Assembly (NCBI RefSeq): GCF_003116815.1
Contig: NZ_QDKQ01000014.1
Span: forward strand, 1 to 64,000
DNA: 64,000 bases
Reading direction: 5' to 3'
DNA from: Caulobacter endophyticus
Lineage (GTDB): Bacteria > Pseudomonadota > Alphaproteobacteria > Caulobacterales > Caulobacteraceae
In this document: positions 24,851-33,565 of the stretch, piece after piece
Layout: every line of letters begins with the position of its first letter
Position numbering within the stretch: the first letter of the stretch is position 1
Notes under the pieces: generated by a model
Database searches by the model: none
Seen by the model: only the letters and a program-made list of their open reading frames with translations
Told to the model about the DNA's origin: nothing
Program-made: the position numbers and the translations under genes

Positions 24851-24877
24851 AAAAAGGGGTCGCCGAAGCGACCCCTT
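24851..24877 (-). terminator. Intrinsic terminator of fumC
   Basis: AAGGGGTCGC (24854-24863) and GCGACCCCTT (24868-24877) form a 10-bp stem with a 4-base loop, followed on the minus strand by TTTTT. It lies 27 bases after the fumC stop and just before ccdA. Confidence 0.9.
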
Positions 24878-24904
24878 CATCATCTCAAGGAGGTCGGACG
24901 AGCC

Positions 24905-26296
24905 TCAGCCCGGCGAGACCATCTTTTCCGGGCGGACGTACTGGTCGAACTCTTCGTTCGTCAGGTAGCCGCCGCCGACGGCCTCCTCGCGCAGGGTCGT
25001 GCCGTTCTTGTGGGCGGTCTTGGCGATCTTGGCGCAGATGTCGTAGCCCAGGCGGCCGTTCAGGGCCGTGACCAGCATCAGCGAGTTCTCGACGCCCTTC
25101 TGGATGTTGTCGACGCGCGGCTCGATGCCCACGACGCAGTTGTCGGTGAAGCTGATCGCCGCGTCGGCCAGCAGGCGAACCGACTGCAGGAAGTTATAGG
25201 CCATCACCGGGTTGAAGACGTTCAGCTCGAAGTGGCCTTGCGAACCGGCGAAGGTCAGGGCGGCGTGGTTGCCGAACACCTGCACGCAGACCTGGGTCAG
25301 GGCTTCACATTGCGTCGGGTTGACCTTGCCCGGCATGATCGACGAGCCCGGCTCGTTTTCCGGCAGCGCCAGTTCGCCCAGGCCCGCGCGCGGGCCCGAG
25401 CCCAGGAAGCGGATGTCGTTGGCGATCTTGAACAGCGAGGCGGCGACCGTGTTGATCGCGCCGTGGCTGAACACCATGGCGTCGTGGGCGGCCAGGGCCT
25501 CGAACTTGTTCGGGGCGGTGGTGAAGGGCAGGCCGGTGATGGCGGCGATGGCTTCGGCCACGCCTTCGGCGAAGCCGATCGGGGCGTTCAGGCCGGTGCC
25601 GACGGCGGTGCCGCCCTGGGCCAGTTGCATCAGCTTGGGTAGGGTCTGCTCGATGCGCTCGATGCCGTTCTCGACCTGCTGGGCGTAGCCGCCGAACTCC
25701 TGGCCAAGCGTCAGCGGGGTGGCGTCCTGGGTGTGGGTGCGGCCGATCTTGATAATGTCGGCCCAGGCGTCGGACTTGGCCTTCAGCGAGGCGTGCAGGT
25801 GCTTCAGGGCCGGCAGCAGGTCGGAGACGATCTGCTCGGCGCAGGCCACGTGCATCGCCGTCGGATAGGTGTCGTTCGACGACTGGCTCATGTTGACGTG
25901 GTCGTTCGGGTGGACGGGCTTCTTGGTGCCCATCTCGCCGCCCAGGATTTCGATCGCGCGGTTCGAGATGACCTCGTTGGCGTTCATGTTCGACTGGGTG
26001 CCCGAGCCGGTCTGCCAGACGACCAGCGGGAAGTGGTCGTTCAGCTTGCCTTCGATCACTTCGTTGGCGGCCTGGACGATGGCGTCCTTCAGGGCCGCGT
26101 CCAGCTTGCCGAGCTTGTTGTTGGTCTCGGCGGCGGCGCGCTTGACGATGCCCAGGGCCCGGACGACCGGCAGCGGCTGCTTTTCCCAGCCGATCTTGAA
26201 GTTGCCGAGGCTGCGCTGGGCTTGCGCGCCCCAATAGCGGTCGGCGGCGACTTCGATGGGGCCGAAGGTGTCGGTCTCGGTGCGCGTGGCGGTCAT
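24905..26296 (-). CDS. fumC: Class II fumarate hydratase
   Basis: 463 residues from ATG 26296. An upstream extension of 50 codons has no homology-like features and is rejected. Class II fumarase features are complete: [57 protein letters not shown], and the superfamily signature [15 protein letters not shown] with the catalytic Ser loop. It interconverts fumarate and L-malate in the TCA cycle as a soluble, iron-free homotetramer. It has its own terminator and is divergent from the acyltransferase gene. Confidence 0.96.
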   Translation of the reverse strand: MTATRTETDTFGPIEVAADRYWGAQAQRSLGNFKIGWEKQPLPVVRALGIVKRAAAETNNKLGKLDAALKDAIVQAANEVIEGKLNDHFPLVVWQTGSGTQSNMNANEVISNRAIEILGGEMGTKKPVHPNDHVNMSQSSNDTYPTAMHVACAEQIVSDLLPALKHLHASLKAKSDAWADIIKIGRTHTQDATPLTLGQEFGGYAQQVENGIERIEQTLPKLMQLAQGGTAVGTGLNAPIGFAEGVAEAIAAITGLPFTTAPNKFEALAAHDAMVFSHGAINTVAASLFKIANDIRFLGSGPRAGLGELALPENEPGSSIMPGKVNPTQCEALTQVCVQVFGNHAALTFAGSQGHFELNVFNPVMAYNFLQSVRLLADAAISFTDNCVVGIEPRVDNIQKGVENSLMLVTALNGRLGYDICAKIAKTAHKNGTTLREEAVGGGYLTNEEFDQYVRPEKMVSPG

Positions 26297-26323
26297 GCGG
26301 GTCTCCCGGAAAACGGTCGACGG

Positions 26324-26335
26324 GGGTCTAGACCC
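26324..26335. promoter_or_regulatory. 12-bp palindrome in the fumC / acyltransferase divergent region
   Basis: GGGTCTAGACCC is a perfect palindrome 28 bases before the fumC ATG. A TTGACA (26362-26375 region) farther right could serve the rightward gene. The palindrome may be an operator, or chance. Confidence 0.25.
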
Positions 26336-26432
26336 TGAGGGCCGCCAGGGCAACGCTCCCGAGGCCGGTTGACAGCCGGCGCGGGCGTGCGAACCCTCCG
26401 CGCCCAGAAAAAGTGTTCGGGGGAAAGCGTTC

Positions 26433-27587
26433 ATGGCGTCGAACAAGGGCGGCGGTCGGATCGTCGCGCTGGATCTGCTGCGCGGTCTGGCCGTGGCCGG
26501 GATGATCGTGGTGGTCAGTCCAGGATCCTGGAGCCAGGTCTACGCCCCGCTGGCCCATGCGGCCTGGCACGGCTGGACGTCGGCCGACCTTGTCTTCCCG
26601 ACCTTCCTGTTCTGCGTCGGCATGGCGATTGGCCTGTCGGTTCCGCGCCTGACGCCGGGCGATCGCGCCTCGGCCAGCTTCTGGATCAAGGTCGCGCGCC
26701 GCACGGCGTTGCTGATCCTGCTGGGCCTGTTGCTCAACGCCTTGCCGAAATTCGATTTCGCCCATCTCCGCCTACCGGGCATCCTGCAGCGCATCGGCCT
26801 CTGCTACGCGCTCGGCGTGGCGATCTGCGTGCTGGCCGCGCCGCGCGCCGGCAGCCGGCTGAAGTTCAGTTTCGTCGCCGTCGGCGTGGCGGCGCTGGCC
26901 TTGCTGGCCATCTACTGGGCGCTGCTGGCCTTCGTGCCGGTTCCGGGTTTCGGGGCCGGGCGACTCGACTCCCACGGATCGCTGCCGGCTTTCATCGATC
27001 GGGCGGTGATCACCATCCCGCACATCTGGAAGCACGGCACGACGCCCGGCGTCGGCGTGACCTACGATCCGGAGGGCCTGCTTTCGACCCTGCCGGCGGT
27101 CGTCAACGTGCTGATCGGCGCCATCGCCGCGGCCCTGCTGGCGAGGGGCGGGGTCAGCCGCTTCACCCTGGCGCTGCTGGCGGCCGCGCTGATCGCCGGG
27201 GGACTGCTGCTCGATGGGGTCATGCCGATCAACAAGTCGATCTGGACGCCCAGCTTCGCCCTGCTCAGCAGCGGCCTGTCGATGACGGCCCTGTTCGTGC
27301 TCGATCTGCTGGCCGGCGTGAGAGCCGCGCTGAAGCTGGCCGCGCCGCTGACCATCTTCGGCGGCAACGCCATCCTGGCCTTCATCCTGTCGCAGCTGCT
27401 CGGGATCTTCGGCTCGATGCGGCTGCTGCCGGGCGGCCATTCGGCCCAGGGCCTGACCTACGACCTGGCTCTGCGCGTGATTCCCGATCCCAAGGCCGCG
27501 TCCCTGGCCTGCGCCCTGGCGGTGCTGGCCCTCATTCTGGCGATCCTGATCCCGTTGCATCGACGCGGGATCCATTTGCGCCTCTAG
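26433..27587 (+). CDS. HGSNAT/NagX-like membrane acyltransferase (DUF5009 type)
   Basis: 384 residues with about ten hydrophobic helices. The start [19 protein letters not shown] is the DLLRG motif shared by heparan-alpha-glucosaminide N-acetyltransferase-like and YeiB-like proteins. [20 protein letters not shown] and [17 protein letters not shown] are typical of the bacterial NagX group, which acetylates amino sugars across the membrane. [17 protein letters not shown] contains the conserved His region. Role is inferred: amino-sugar acetylation at the inner membrane. It is divergent from fumC. Confidence 0.82.
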   Translation: MASNKGGGRIVALDLLRGLAVAGMIVVVSPGSWSQVYAPLAHAAWHGWTSADLVFPTFLFCVGMAIGLSVPRLTPGDRASASFWIKVARRTALLILLGLLLNALPKFDFAHLRLPGILQRIGLCYALGVAICVLAAPRAGSRLKFSFVAVGVAALALLAIYWALLAFVPVPGFGAGRLDSHGSLPAFIDRAVITIPHIWKHGTTPGVGVTYDPEGLLSTLPAVVNVLIGAIAAALLARGGVSRFTLALLAAALIAGGLLLDGVMPINKSIWTPSFALLSSGLSMTALFVLDLLAGVRAALKLAAPLTIFGGNAILAFILSQLLGIFGSMRLLPGGHSAQGLTYDLALRVIPDPKAASLACALAVLALILAILIPLHRRGIHLRL

Positions 27588-27649
27588 GGCCGGGGCGCGT
27601 AGACAGCGCTCGGACGCCCGCCGCGCTGGCGGGTCCGGAGGCCTCGCGC

Positions 27650-28036
27650 TTGAACGACGACTGGACGCATCATGGCAAGGTCCGCGCCCGCGAGGCCGGC
27701 GGCGAACTGACCATCGTGGTCGACGGCCTGACCACCCAGGCCAAGTACTACAAGCCGCTGATCTACGAGTTCTTCCGCAAGAGCTGGCGCGGTTCGCGGC
27801 CGGCCTGGGGTGAGTTCTCGGTCGAGATCGGCATGGAGTTCGTCGGCGAACCGCCGTGGCTGGACCTCGACAACCTGGCCAAGGCGCTGCTCGACGCCAT
27901 CAAGGGCTATGCCTTCCATGACGACGCCCAGGTCGCCCGGCTGCTGGTCGAGCGGCGCCCGGGCGAGCGCGAGCGGATCGTGATCGTGGTGCGAAAGCTA
28001 GAGTCGCGCTTTCTGCGGGGAACGCTCGAAGACTGA
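27650..28036 (+). CDS. RusA-like Holliday-junction resolvase family protein
   Basis: 128 residues from TTG 27650, which has GGAGG 9 bases before it. The acidic motif WLDLDNLAKALLDAIKG followed by FHDDAQVARLLVER matches the RusA pattern D-x-DN..K..LDA..DD, where Asp residues bind Mg2+. RusA proteins cleave four-way DNA junctions and are mostly phage-derived. No other phage gene adjoins it. It is convergent with and overlaps the next gene by 39 bases. Confidence 0.72.
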   Translation: MNDDWTHHGKVRAREAGGELTIVVDGLTTQAKYYKPLIYEFFRKSWRGSRPAWGEFSVEIGMEFVGEPPWLDLDNLAKALLDAIKGYAFHDDAQVARLLVERRPGERERIVIVVRKLESRFLRGTLED

Positions 28037-28390
28037 CGCGCCGACCGAGATGTAGAGCACGACCAGGAAGGCCAGATAGCGGCCAAGGCTCGAAGGCTCC
28101 GCGCCGGGGGCCAGGGGAACGAGGCCCAGCAGGATCAGGTTGGCGGCCGCGACGCCCGGAAGGGCGAAGGCCATGGCCGGATACAGGCGTCGGCCGCGCG
28201 GAATGCACAACAGGCGCGCCACGGCCTGGAAGGCGAAGGTGACGAGCGCCGCGGCCAGGAAGGCGTTGAGGGCGTAGAACCAGAAGGCCCGTTCGATCAG
28301 TTCGGCGCCGAAGGCGCCGTAGAACAGCGTCGCCGCAAGCCAGGCCCCCAGGCCCGTTGCCGCCAGGATACAGACGTTCCGTTTCGACAC
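27998..28390 (-). CDS. Small membrane protein (possibly DUF5367)
   Basis: 130 residues from GTG 28390, with GGGGAG upstream. Four hydrophobic segments: ILAATGLGAWLAATLFYGAFG, FYALNAFLAAALVTFAFQAVA, MAFALPGVAAANLILLGLV and YLAFLVVLYISVGASVF. The layout and the GAFGAELIE motif after helix 1 resemble DUF5367 proteins, but I am not sure. Its 3' end overlaps the RusA-like gene on the other strand. Upstream is the serine hydrolase gene's 3' end, 55 bases away on the same strand. Confidence 0.7.
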   Translation of the reverse strand: MSKRNVCILAATGLGAWLAATLFYGAFGAELIERAFWFYALNAFLAAALVTFAFQAVARLLCIPRGRRLYPAMAFALPGVAAANLILLGLVPLAPGAEPSSLGRYLAFLVVLYISVGASVFERSPQKARL

Positions 28391-28445
28391 GCGCGAACTC
28401 CCCCATCGTCGCCACGATGGGGGAGCGTGCACGGCTCGTGCCGGA

Positions 28446-30566
28446 TCAGGTGTTCCAGAACTCGAGGAAGCCCCAGGCGGCCAGCACGAGGGCGAAGCCG
28501 ACAAAGATCAGGTTGGTCACCGTGAAAGACAGCTTGCGCAGGTCGTTCCAGCTGTCGACGCGCCGGCCGCCGCGCCAGATGACCGGCGCCATGGCCAACG
28601 TCGCCACGGTAAGAACGGTGGCGATGAAGGCGCAGGCCGAGGCCGTCAGCAGCCAGCCGCTGGGCCAGCCGAAGACCACGGCGGCCACGTCGCCCGAGCC
28701 TACAGCGAAGGCGGCGACGCAGGCCATGGCCGTCAGCCAAAGCACCGCCTGGGTGGTCTGCAGCAGGCTGGCGCGGGCCTGGCTGATGGTCTGACGGGTG
28801 TCGCGGCGGCTGCGCACGAAAACGCCGGCCAGGGTGGCGATCGAGGCCAGGGCGGCCAGCAGGGTCATGCATGCAAGAACGCCCTGCTTGAACATCGGGC
28901 CGACCCGCTCGTAAGCGGCGACGCCCGAGGGGGCGAAGAAGCGCACCGGCGCGCCGTCCTGGCGCTGGAAAACCAGCATATCGGCGCCGTCGGCGGCCTT
29001 GAAGACGTCCTCGCGGTCGGTGGGAACCCACAGGCGCGTCTGGCCGTCGGTGGTGATGGCCAGGCCTCCTTGGGCGCTGGCGCGGACCTTGGCGATGCCG
29101 ATCAGGCGGTTCACGAAGCCCTCCAGGCCGCCATAGGCGCGACGGTCGGTCAGGTAGTCGCCTTCATAGGGCGCGGCCGTCTCGGCCGTCAGGGGCATGA
29201 AGGCCGGCACGGCGCGGGCCGGGGCGTAGAAGCGCTCGACGATGGCCGAGGGCAGGGCGGCTGGCAGGCTCTGGCCGGTGTCGGTGTTGACGGAGACGAA
29301 GACGCCGAGTCCCAGGTCGGGCGCGATCACCATGTTGGAGTGGAACCACAGGGTCGCGCCGGCATGGCCAAAGCCGCGGCGGTTGCCGGGCAGTGCGATG
29401 TCCTGGAAGCCGCTATTGAGGCCGGCGGCCCCGGCCGCGGGCCGATAGCTGGGCGTACGGAAGGCCTGGGCTGCGCGGGCCGAGAACACGGTGCGGCCGT
29501 CGATCGTCCCGCCGTTCAGCAACAGCGTCATGTAGCGGGCCATGTCGGCGGCGGTGCTTGAGGCCGAGCCTGCGGGCGCGATCTGGCCGATGAACTCCAC
29601 CGGCTGGGCCTGCAGGCCAAGCGGCGTCCAGCGATAGCCTTCGGCCATGTCGGCGGCCAGGGCCGGCGCCATCGGGGCGGGCAGGTCGTCGCGCCAGGCG
29701 CGGGGCTCGCGGAAGGTGGTGCGGGTCAGGCCGGCGGGCACAATGACGCGCTCGGCGATCAGGTCCTCGAACGGCTTGGCGCCGGTATTGGCAAGCGCCG
29801 CGCCGACCAGGGCGACGCCGTAGTTCGAGTAGGCCGGCAGCACGCCCGGCTCGCGCACGCGGTTGGGGCGCTCCTGGCGCAGATAGACGTCCAGCGGCCG
29901 GATGCGACGCTCGTCGCGCTCGAACAGTTGGCCAAGGGCCCGGTCCTCGAAACCCGGGGTGTGATTGTAGAGGTCGCGCACCCGCACAGGGTTCTTCTTG
30001 CCCTGGTCGCGGACCTGCAGCTTCTCGGGCAGGTAGACGTTGATCGGCGTGTCGGGGCGGATGCGGCCGGCGTCGATCTCGTTCTGCAGGGCGATCCAGG
30101 TGAAGGTCTTGGAGATCGAGCCGATGCGGAACAGCGTGCGGTCCGGATCGACCCGGCGGCCGCCCGACAGGCTGGCGACGCCGTAACCCTTCTTCAGCAC
30201 GACCTGGCCGTTCTGGACGACGGAAACGGTGACGCCGGCGATGTGGTCGGCGGCCATCGAGCGGCGCACGAAGCCGTCGACGAAGGCTTCGAGTTCAGGG
30301 GCGGGCAGGGGGGTGACGCCGGGCAGGGCAGGAACGACGGGTTGCGTCGCGGCAGGCGCGGCGGCCGGCAGGGGCGGACGCGCGGCGCGGACGGGCGGCG
30401 TGGTCCTTGGAACGGTTGTCGCGGCGGCGGGCGCCAGCGCACGTGGCGCGGTCGGTATCGAGGCCGTCGGCGCCGTGCTTTGGCTTGTGGCGCTACCCGC
30501 GCCGGCCAGCCAGATCCCAACGACCGCCGCGCACCGCGCGACCTTGGACGACAAACGCGACGTCAC
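28446..30566 (-). CDS. Exported serine hydrolase, class C beta-lactamase family, with C-terminal membrane domain
   Basis: 706 residues from GTG 30566 (GAGGTGG 7 bases upstream; an ATG 30 bases earlier is weaker). Signal peptide to about residue 28, then a long Ala/Pro/Thr-rich linker. The beta-lactamase domain has FRIGSISKTFTW (SxxK nucleophile), YNTHPG-like DLYNHTPGF, YSNYG (YxN motif) and GHAGATLWFHSN (the HxG motif). The last ~150 residues carry three or four hydrophobic helices and anchor the protein in the inner membrane facing the periplasm. Likely a peptidase/esterase related to penicillin-binding proteins; the substrate is unknown. Confidence 0.87.
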   Translation of the reverse strand: MTSRLSSKVARCAAVVGIWLAGAGSATSQSTAPTASIPTAPRALAPAAATTVPRTTPPVRAARPPLPAAAPAATQPVVPALPGVTPLPAPELEAFVDGFVRRSMAADHIAGVTVSVVQNGQVVLKKGYGVASLSGGRRVDPDRTLFRIGSISKTFTWIALQNEIDAGRIRPDTPINVYLPEKLQVRDQGKKNPVRVRDLYNHTPGFEDRALGQLFERDERRIRPLDVYLRQERPNRVREPGVLPAYSNYGVALVGAALANTGAKPFEDLIAERVIVPAGLTRTTFREPRAWRDDLPAPMAPALAADMAEGYRWTPLGLQAQPVEFIGQIAPAGSASSTAADMARYMTLLLNGGTIDGRTVFSARAAQAFRTPSYRPAAGAAGLNSGFQDIALPGNRRGFGHAGATLWFHSNMVIAPDLGLGVFVSVNTDTGQSLPAALPSAIVERFYAPARAVPAFMPLTAETAAPYEGDYLTDRRAYGGLEGFVNRLIGIAKVRASAQGGLAITTDGQTRLWVPTDREDVFKAADGADMLVFQRQDGAPVRFFAPSGVAAYERVGPMFKQGVLACMTLLAALASIATLAGVFVRSRRDTRQTISQARASLLQTTQAVLWLTAMACVAAFAVGSGDVAAVVFGWPSGWLLTASACAFIATVLTVATLAMAPVIWRGGRRVDSWNDLRKLSFTVTNLIFVGFALVLAAWGFLEFWNT

Positions 30567-30672
30567 GTATCCCACCTCGCCGATAGAGCCCCTCAAGGCC
30601 TTCTTAGGCCAATTCGCGCGGCGAGGGACACCGGCGCCGGGAAGAAAACTGCCGCTGCGTCAGCTCAGCTGT

Positions 30673-31473
30673 TCAGTTTCCAGCCGGCGACGGCTGGGCG
30701 GCCGGCGTGGGCGCCGGTTTTCGGGCCTTGGCGAAGGCGTAGAGCGGCAGCAGAGGGCGCAGCTCGGGACCGATCCACATCTGCGGCTCTGATGGCGGGG
30801 TCATGCCGGTGTCGACTTCCTTGCGGGCCACGCAGGCCTGCACGGCGCGGCCGAGGGCGGCGAAGTCGCGGGCCTGGCCGATCTCGCTGAGGAAGCAGTC
30901 GTCGAAATAGGGATAGCGGTCGCTCTCGCCGCAGCCGAACGAGGTGCGGTCTGGGCGAGCGGCCGTAAGGATCATGCGGTCGTCGCGCTCCAGGGCGGGC
31001 ACGAACACGCCCGAGAAGCAGGCCGAGATCACGACGATCGAGGGGCGGCCCGGGCAGGCGTCGTCGACCATGGCCGCCAGGCGCTGGGGACGCAGGATCT
31101 TCTCGCCCATCACCACGCCTTCGGGTGCGCCGTGCGAGGTGATGTAGACGAAGCACCCCGCCGGAGAGGCCTCGGCCGCCGAGGCGAGGCCTGCCTGGAT
31201 GGACTTGGCGTCGGACGGCGAAAGGCCTTGCGATCGATAGCGCTTGGGCCTTGTCGAGAACTGGGCGGGGGCGGGGAAGCCGAGCGCCGTCAGGCTCTTG
31301 GAGACGTCGCGGCGGGCGTTGTCGAAGGCTTCGGTGGAGCCGCCGGAATGGGCGCGGAAGTCGCCGGCCACGACCACCGCCGCCCAGCGTTCGAACGGAC
31401 CCTCGGCATGAGCGGGCGCGATGGCCAGGCAGGCCAGCAGCAGACCGATGAGAACGCCCGCCATCCGGGTCAT
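30673..31473 (-). CDS. Exported C13-family (legumain-like) cysteine peptidase
   Basis: 266 residues with a signal peptide ending AHA-EGP near residue 23. The clan CD catalytic pair is visible: His in FVYITSHGAPEG and Cys in SIVVISACFSGVF. This matches the bacterial Peptidase_C13 domain (relatives of GPI-transamidase Gpi8 and legumain). Neighbouring RTSFGCGESDRYPYFDDCFL is typical of the proteobacterial subgroup. It likely acts in the periplasm. Seven bases separate its start from the thioesterase gene's stop, so it follows that gene in the same operon. Confidence 0.86.
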   Translation of the reverse strand: MTRMAGVLIGLLLACLAIAPAHAEGPFERWAAVVVAGDFRAHSGGSTEAFDNARRDVSKSLTALGFPAPAQFSTRPKRYRSQGLSPSDAKSIQAGLASAAEASPAGCFVYITSHGAPEGVVMGEKILRPQRLAAMVDDACPGRPSIVVISACFSGVFVPALERDDRMILTAARPDRTSFGCGESDRYPYFDDCFLSEIGQARDFAALGRAVQACVARKEVDTGMTPPSEPQMWIGPELRPLLPLYAFAKARKPAPTPAAQPSPAGN

Positions 31474-31480
31474 GACGCGC

Positions 31481-31951
31481 CTATTTCTTGAACTTGGCGA
31501 AGGGCGTCGGCAGGGCCGTGCCCGTCGACGTGGCCAGCAGCCACCCCTCGGCGTCGTAGAGTTCGCCCTCCATGAAGCAGACCGTGCGGCCCCATTTCAC
31601 CACGCGGCCGACGCCGCGCAGCGGGCCGGGCATGGCCGGCCGCAGGAAGCTGGTCTTCATCTCCAGGGTAGGGACGACGTGGGTCATGCCCGAGGTGATC
31701 AGGCCGGCGACCGACATGCATTCGTCGAGCATGGCGCAGACGAAGCCGCCCTGGATCTGGCCCATCGGATTGGCCAGCAGGTCGGCGCGGGCGTCGAAGG
31801 CGATCTCGATCCGCCGTTCGGCTTGGCTGACGGCGGTCAGGCGAAAGCCCAGCGTCGAGGCGCTGGGCGGAATGTTCCTGCTGGCGTGAAAACGCGCGAG
31901 GATCGCCTCGTCGGTTAGGGTCTGCTGCTCCTCCGAGGCGATGTCGCTCAA
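31481..31951 (-). CDS. PaaI-like hotdog-fold thioesterase
   Basis: 156 residues, probably from TTG 31951. The hotdog fold is indicated by RIEIAFDARADLLANPMGQIQGGFVCAMLDECM, where the QGG..AMLDE segment carries the catalytic Asp/Glu, and by VPTLEMKTSFLRPAMPGPL. Such enzymes hydrolyse acyl-CoA thioesters in the cytoplasm. The start lies 3 bases after the sspB stop, so it is in an operon sspB - thioesterase - C13 peptidase. The operon mates share no obvious pathway. Confidence 0.87.
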   Translation of the reverse strand: MSDIASEEQQTLTDEAILARFHASRNIPPSASTLGFRLTAVSQAERRIEIAFDARADLLANPMGQIQGGFVCAMLDECMSVAGLITSGMTHVVPTLEMKTSFLRPAMPGPLRGVGRVVKWGRTVCFMEGELYDAEGWLLATSTGTALPTPFAKFKK

Positions 31952-31954
31952 GGC

Positions 31955-32434
31955 CTACTTCTTCCGGAACTGGTCGAGAGAGATGATCTTGGGGGCTTCG
32001 TCGCCGTCGGCCGGCGGCGGTGTCGGTTCAGGCTCGGGCTCCACCGGGGCGGGCTCGATCTCAGGCGCTTCGAACTGCAGGGCGAACTGCACCGACGGAT
32101 CATAGAAACGGGTCACGGCCGCATAGGGGATCGACAGGCGCTTGGGCTGGCCGCCGAACTTCAGCGTCACCGAGAAGAAGGTCTCGCCCGGCGCCAGGTC
32201 CCAGTACTGGTGTTGAAGGATGATGGTCATCTCGTCGGGATACTTGCCCAGCAGGTCCTGCGGGGCCGAGACGCCGGCGGCCTGGGTCTTGAAGGTGATG
32301 TAGAGGTGGTGCGGCTCGGGCAGGCCGCCGGGCGCGGCGGCTTTCTTCAGCGCGGCCTTCACGACGCCACGCAGGGCGTCCTGGGCCATGGCCTCGTACT
32401 GCATCAGGTCTTCGGTCGGAGGAGTGCGGGCCAT
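31955..32434 (-). CDS. sspB: SspB ClpXP adaptor (alpha type)
   Basis: 159 residues from ATG 32434. The body (MQYEAMAQDALRGVVKAALK, HHLYITFKTQAAGVS, YPDEMTIILQHQYWDL, FFSVTLKFGGQPKRLSIPYAAVTRFYDPSV) is the SspB tag-binding fold. An acidic Pro-rich linker leads to IISLDQFRKK at the C-terminus, the ClpX-binding tail. SspB tethers ssrA-tagged proteins to ClpXP for degradation. The tmRNA gene that encodes the tag is less than 1 kb upstream on the same strand, which supports both calls. Confidence 0.94.
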   Translation of the reverse strand: MARTPPTEDLMQYEAMAQDALRGVVKAALKKAAAPGGLPEPHHLYITFKTQAAGVSAPQDLLGKYPDEMTIILQHQYWDLAPGETFFSVTLKFGGQPKRLSIPYAAVTRFYDPSVQFALQFEAPEIEPAPVEPEPEPTPPPADGDEAPKIISLDQFRKK

Positions 32435-32552
32435 GGGTCTTCGATTAAGCAAAAACGACAATCCAGCCGTCAGCGTAACCTGTCGCGGGCCTGCGGCAAA
32501 GGCGCCCGTATACGGTAGCGGCGTACAAATTTTCGGTGGGCGGAACTCGGGT

Positions 32553-33032
32553 TCAACTGCCGACCGGTTCCTGCGTGCCGAGCCAGACGAACTCGCTGAC
32601 GGGCAGATGCGTCTTGCAAGTGCTGCAGAAGGTCGTGCGGTAGATTTTCGGCGCGCGAGCGAAGGTCTCGGCGATCGCCAGGGCCATCGAGGTGTTCTTG
32701 CCGCAGGTGAGGTGGGTGTAGGTTCGGCGCACCGGGCGGACAAAGCCCTTGGCCCGCTCCTCGGCCGGCAGCACGGCGTAACCCTTCTGCTCGCCCGTGA
32801 CCGGATCGATCAGCCGATACTGCTCGGGCAGGCGTTCGCCCGGCTTCAGGGGAATGAGGTTCGTCTCGGGCTCTGGGCCTGAGCGCACGGTTGGTCCGAC
32901 AGCGATGGGCGGTGGAACCTGGGCCGGCTGTTCGGTCGCCATGCGGGCGAAGGCGCTGGCGGTCGTCGGCAAGGCGGCTCCCGCGACCAGCAAAGCGCGG
33001 CGGCTTATCGCGCTCGAGGCGATGGTTTTCAT
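32553..33032 (-). CDS. Exported Cys-rich protein of unknown function
   Basis: 159 residues from ATG 33032. The N-terminus SSAISRRALLVAGAALPTTASAFA has paired Arg before a hydrophobic stretch and could be a Tat or Sec signal. A Pro-rich middle (EQPAQVPPPIAVGPTV) precedes a C-terminal domain. That domain has one Cys in HLTCGKNTSMALA and a CSTC pair in FCSTCKTHLPVSEFVWLGTQ plus a His, so it may bind a metal. No family recognised. It lies between tmRNA and sspB on their strand. Confidence 0.7.
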   Translation of the reverse strand: MKTIASSAISRRALLVAGAALPTTASAFARMATEQPAQVPPPIAVGPTVRSGPEPETNLIPLKPGERLPEQYRLIDPVTGEQKGYAVLPAEERAKGFVRPVRRTYTHLTCGKNTSMALAIAETFARAPKIYRTTFCSTCKTHLPVSEFVWLGTQEPVGS

Positions 33033-33115
33033 GATTGGCGTTCCCCCTGGGCGCAATGTCGCGTGACGTGCGCTCCCGTGTCGAGCACGGCTTGCAATTG
33101 AGTGGGGGTGTTTGG

Positions 33116-33222
33116 GGAAAGTGGAGGGATTCTGTTGCCAGGCTCCCCCATTCCACCTCTGGAAGAGAGGAGGGAGCCGTCCACATTTCTGGAAAGTGGA
33201 GGGATTCTGTTGCCAGGCTCCC
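33116..33222. repeat. 32-bp perfect direct repeat just downstream of tmRNA
   Basis: Bases 33116-33147 and 33191-33222 are identical over 32 positions (core TGGAGGGATTCTGTTGCCAG), offset by 75 bases. The right copy forms GGAGGG/CCCTCC (33198-33203 with 33220-33225), a hairpin directly 3' of the tmRNA coding segment; the left copy forms a similar stem. They look like duplicated terminators or processing sites for the tmRNA transcript. Confidence 0.75.
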
Positions 33223-33225
33223 TCC

Positions 33226-33521
33226 GGGCCCCGCCTAGGGATCTGAACCCCTAGGACTTAAGAGGCGAATTCACCTGCACCGCATTACGCAGCGACGGCG
33301 AACTCTTCAGCGAAGTTATCGTTCGCATTTAGTTTAAAGGCCCGAAACGGTGGGCCAAGCCGAGAGAAAGCAGACACCTTTACACGTCTGTCGATGCTGA
33401 TCGGCCCCATGCAGTCCCGTGATAACTCGGGAGAGATTTGGTGGAGCCGCCGGGAATCGCACCCGGGTCCAGTCCGCTTATTACGTGCGCGTTTATCCCC
33501 ATAGTTCGGCCGAAGCCGGAC
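33226..33521 (-). ncRNA. ssrA: Two-piece (circularly permuted) tmRNA
   Basis: On the minus strand the acceptor piece comes first: a T-arm GGACCCGGGTGCGATTCCCGG, then CGGCTCC-A-CCA ending at 33439. After ~30 bases of spacer, the coding piece starts at 33408 with GGGGCCG, which pairs with CGGCTCC to form the acceptor stem (one G-U). The tag frame is 33326-33285: GCG resume codon, then ANDNFAEEFAVAA and TAA, the known Caulobacter tag. A 7-bp hairpin CCTAGGG..CCCTAGG (33234-33255) lies near the 3' end. A TATATT at 33533-33528 is a plausible -10. Outer ends are estimates. The RNA rescues stalled ribosomes and tags the peptide for ClpXP. Confidence 0.95.
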
Positions 33522-33565
33522 AATCCCAATATAGGGCTTCACGTCGTGGGATGGAAGGGGCGCGA

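Noticed and set aside
26297..26446. N-terminal extension of fumC by 50 codons
   Set aside because: The extra residues are Pro/Arg/Ser rich, absent from the class II fumarase fold, and [12 protein letters not shown] at 26296 is the normal start.
33285..33542. 85-codon minus-strand frame ending in NDNFAEEFAVAA
   Set aside because: Only the last 13 codons are meaningful: they are the tmRNA tag. The upstream part of the frame is tmRNA sequence, not a protein gene.
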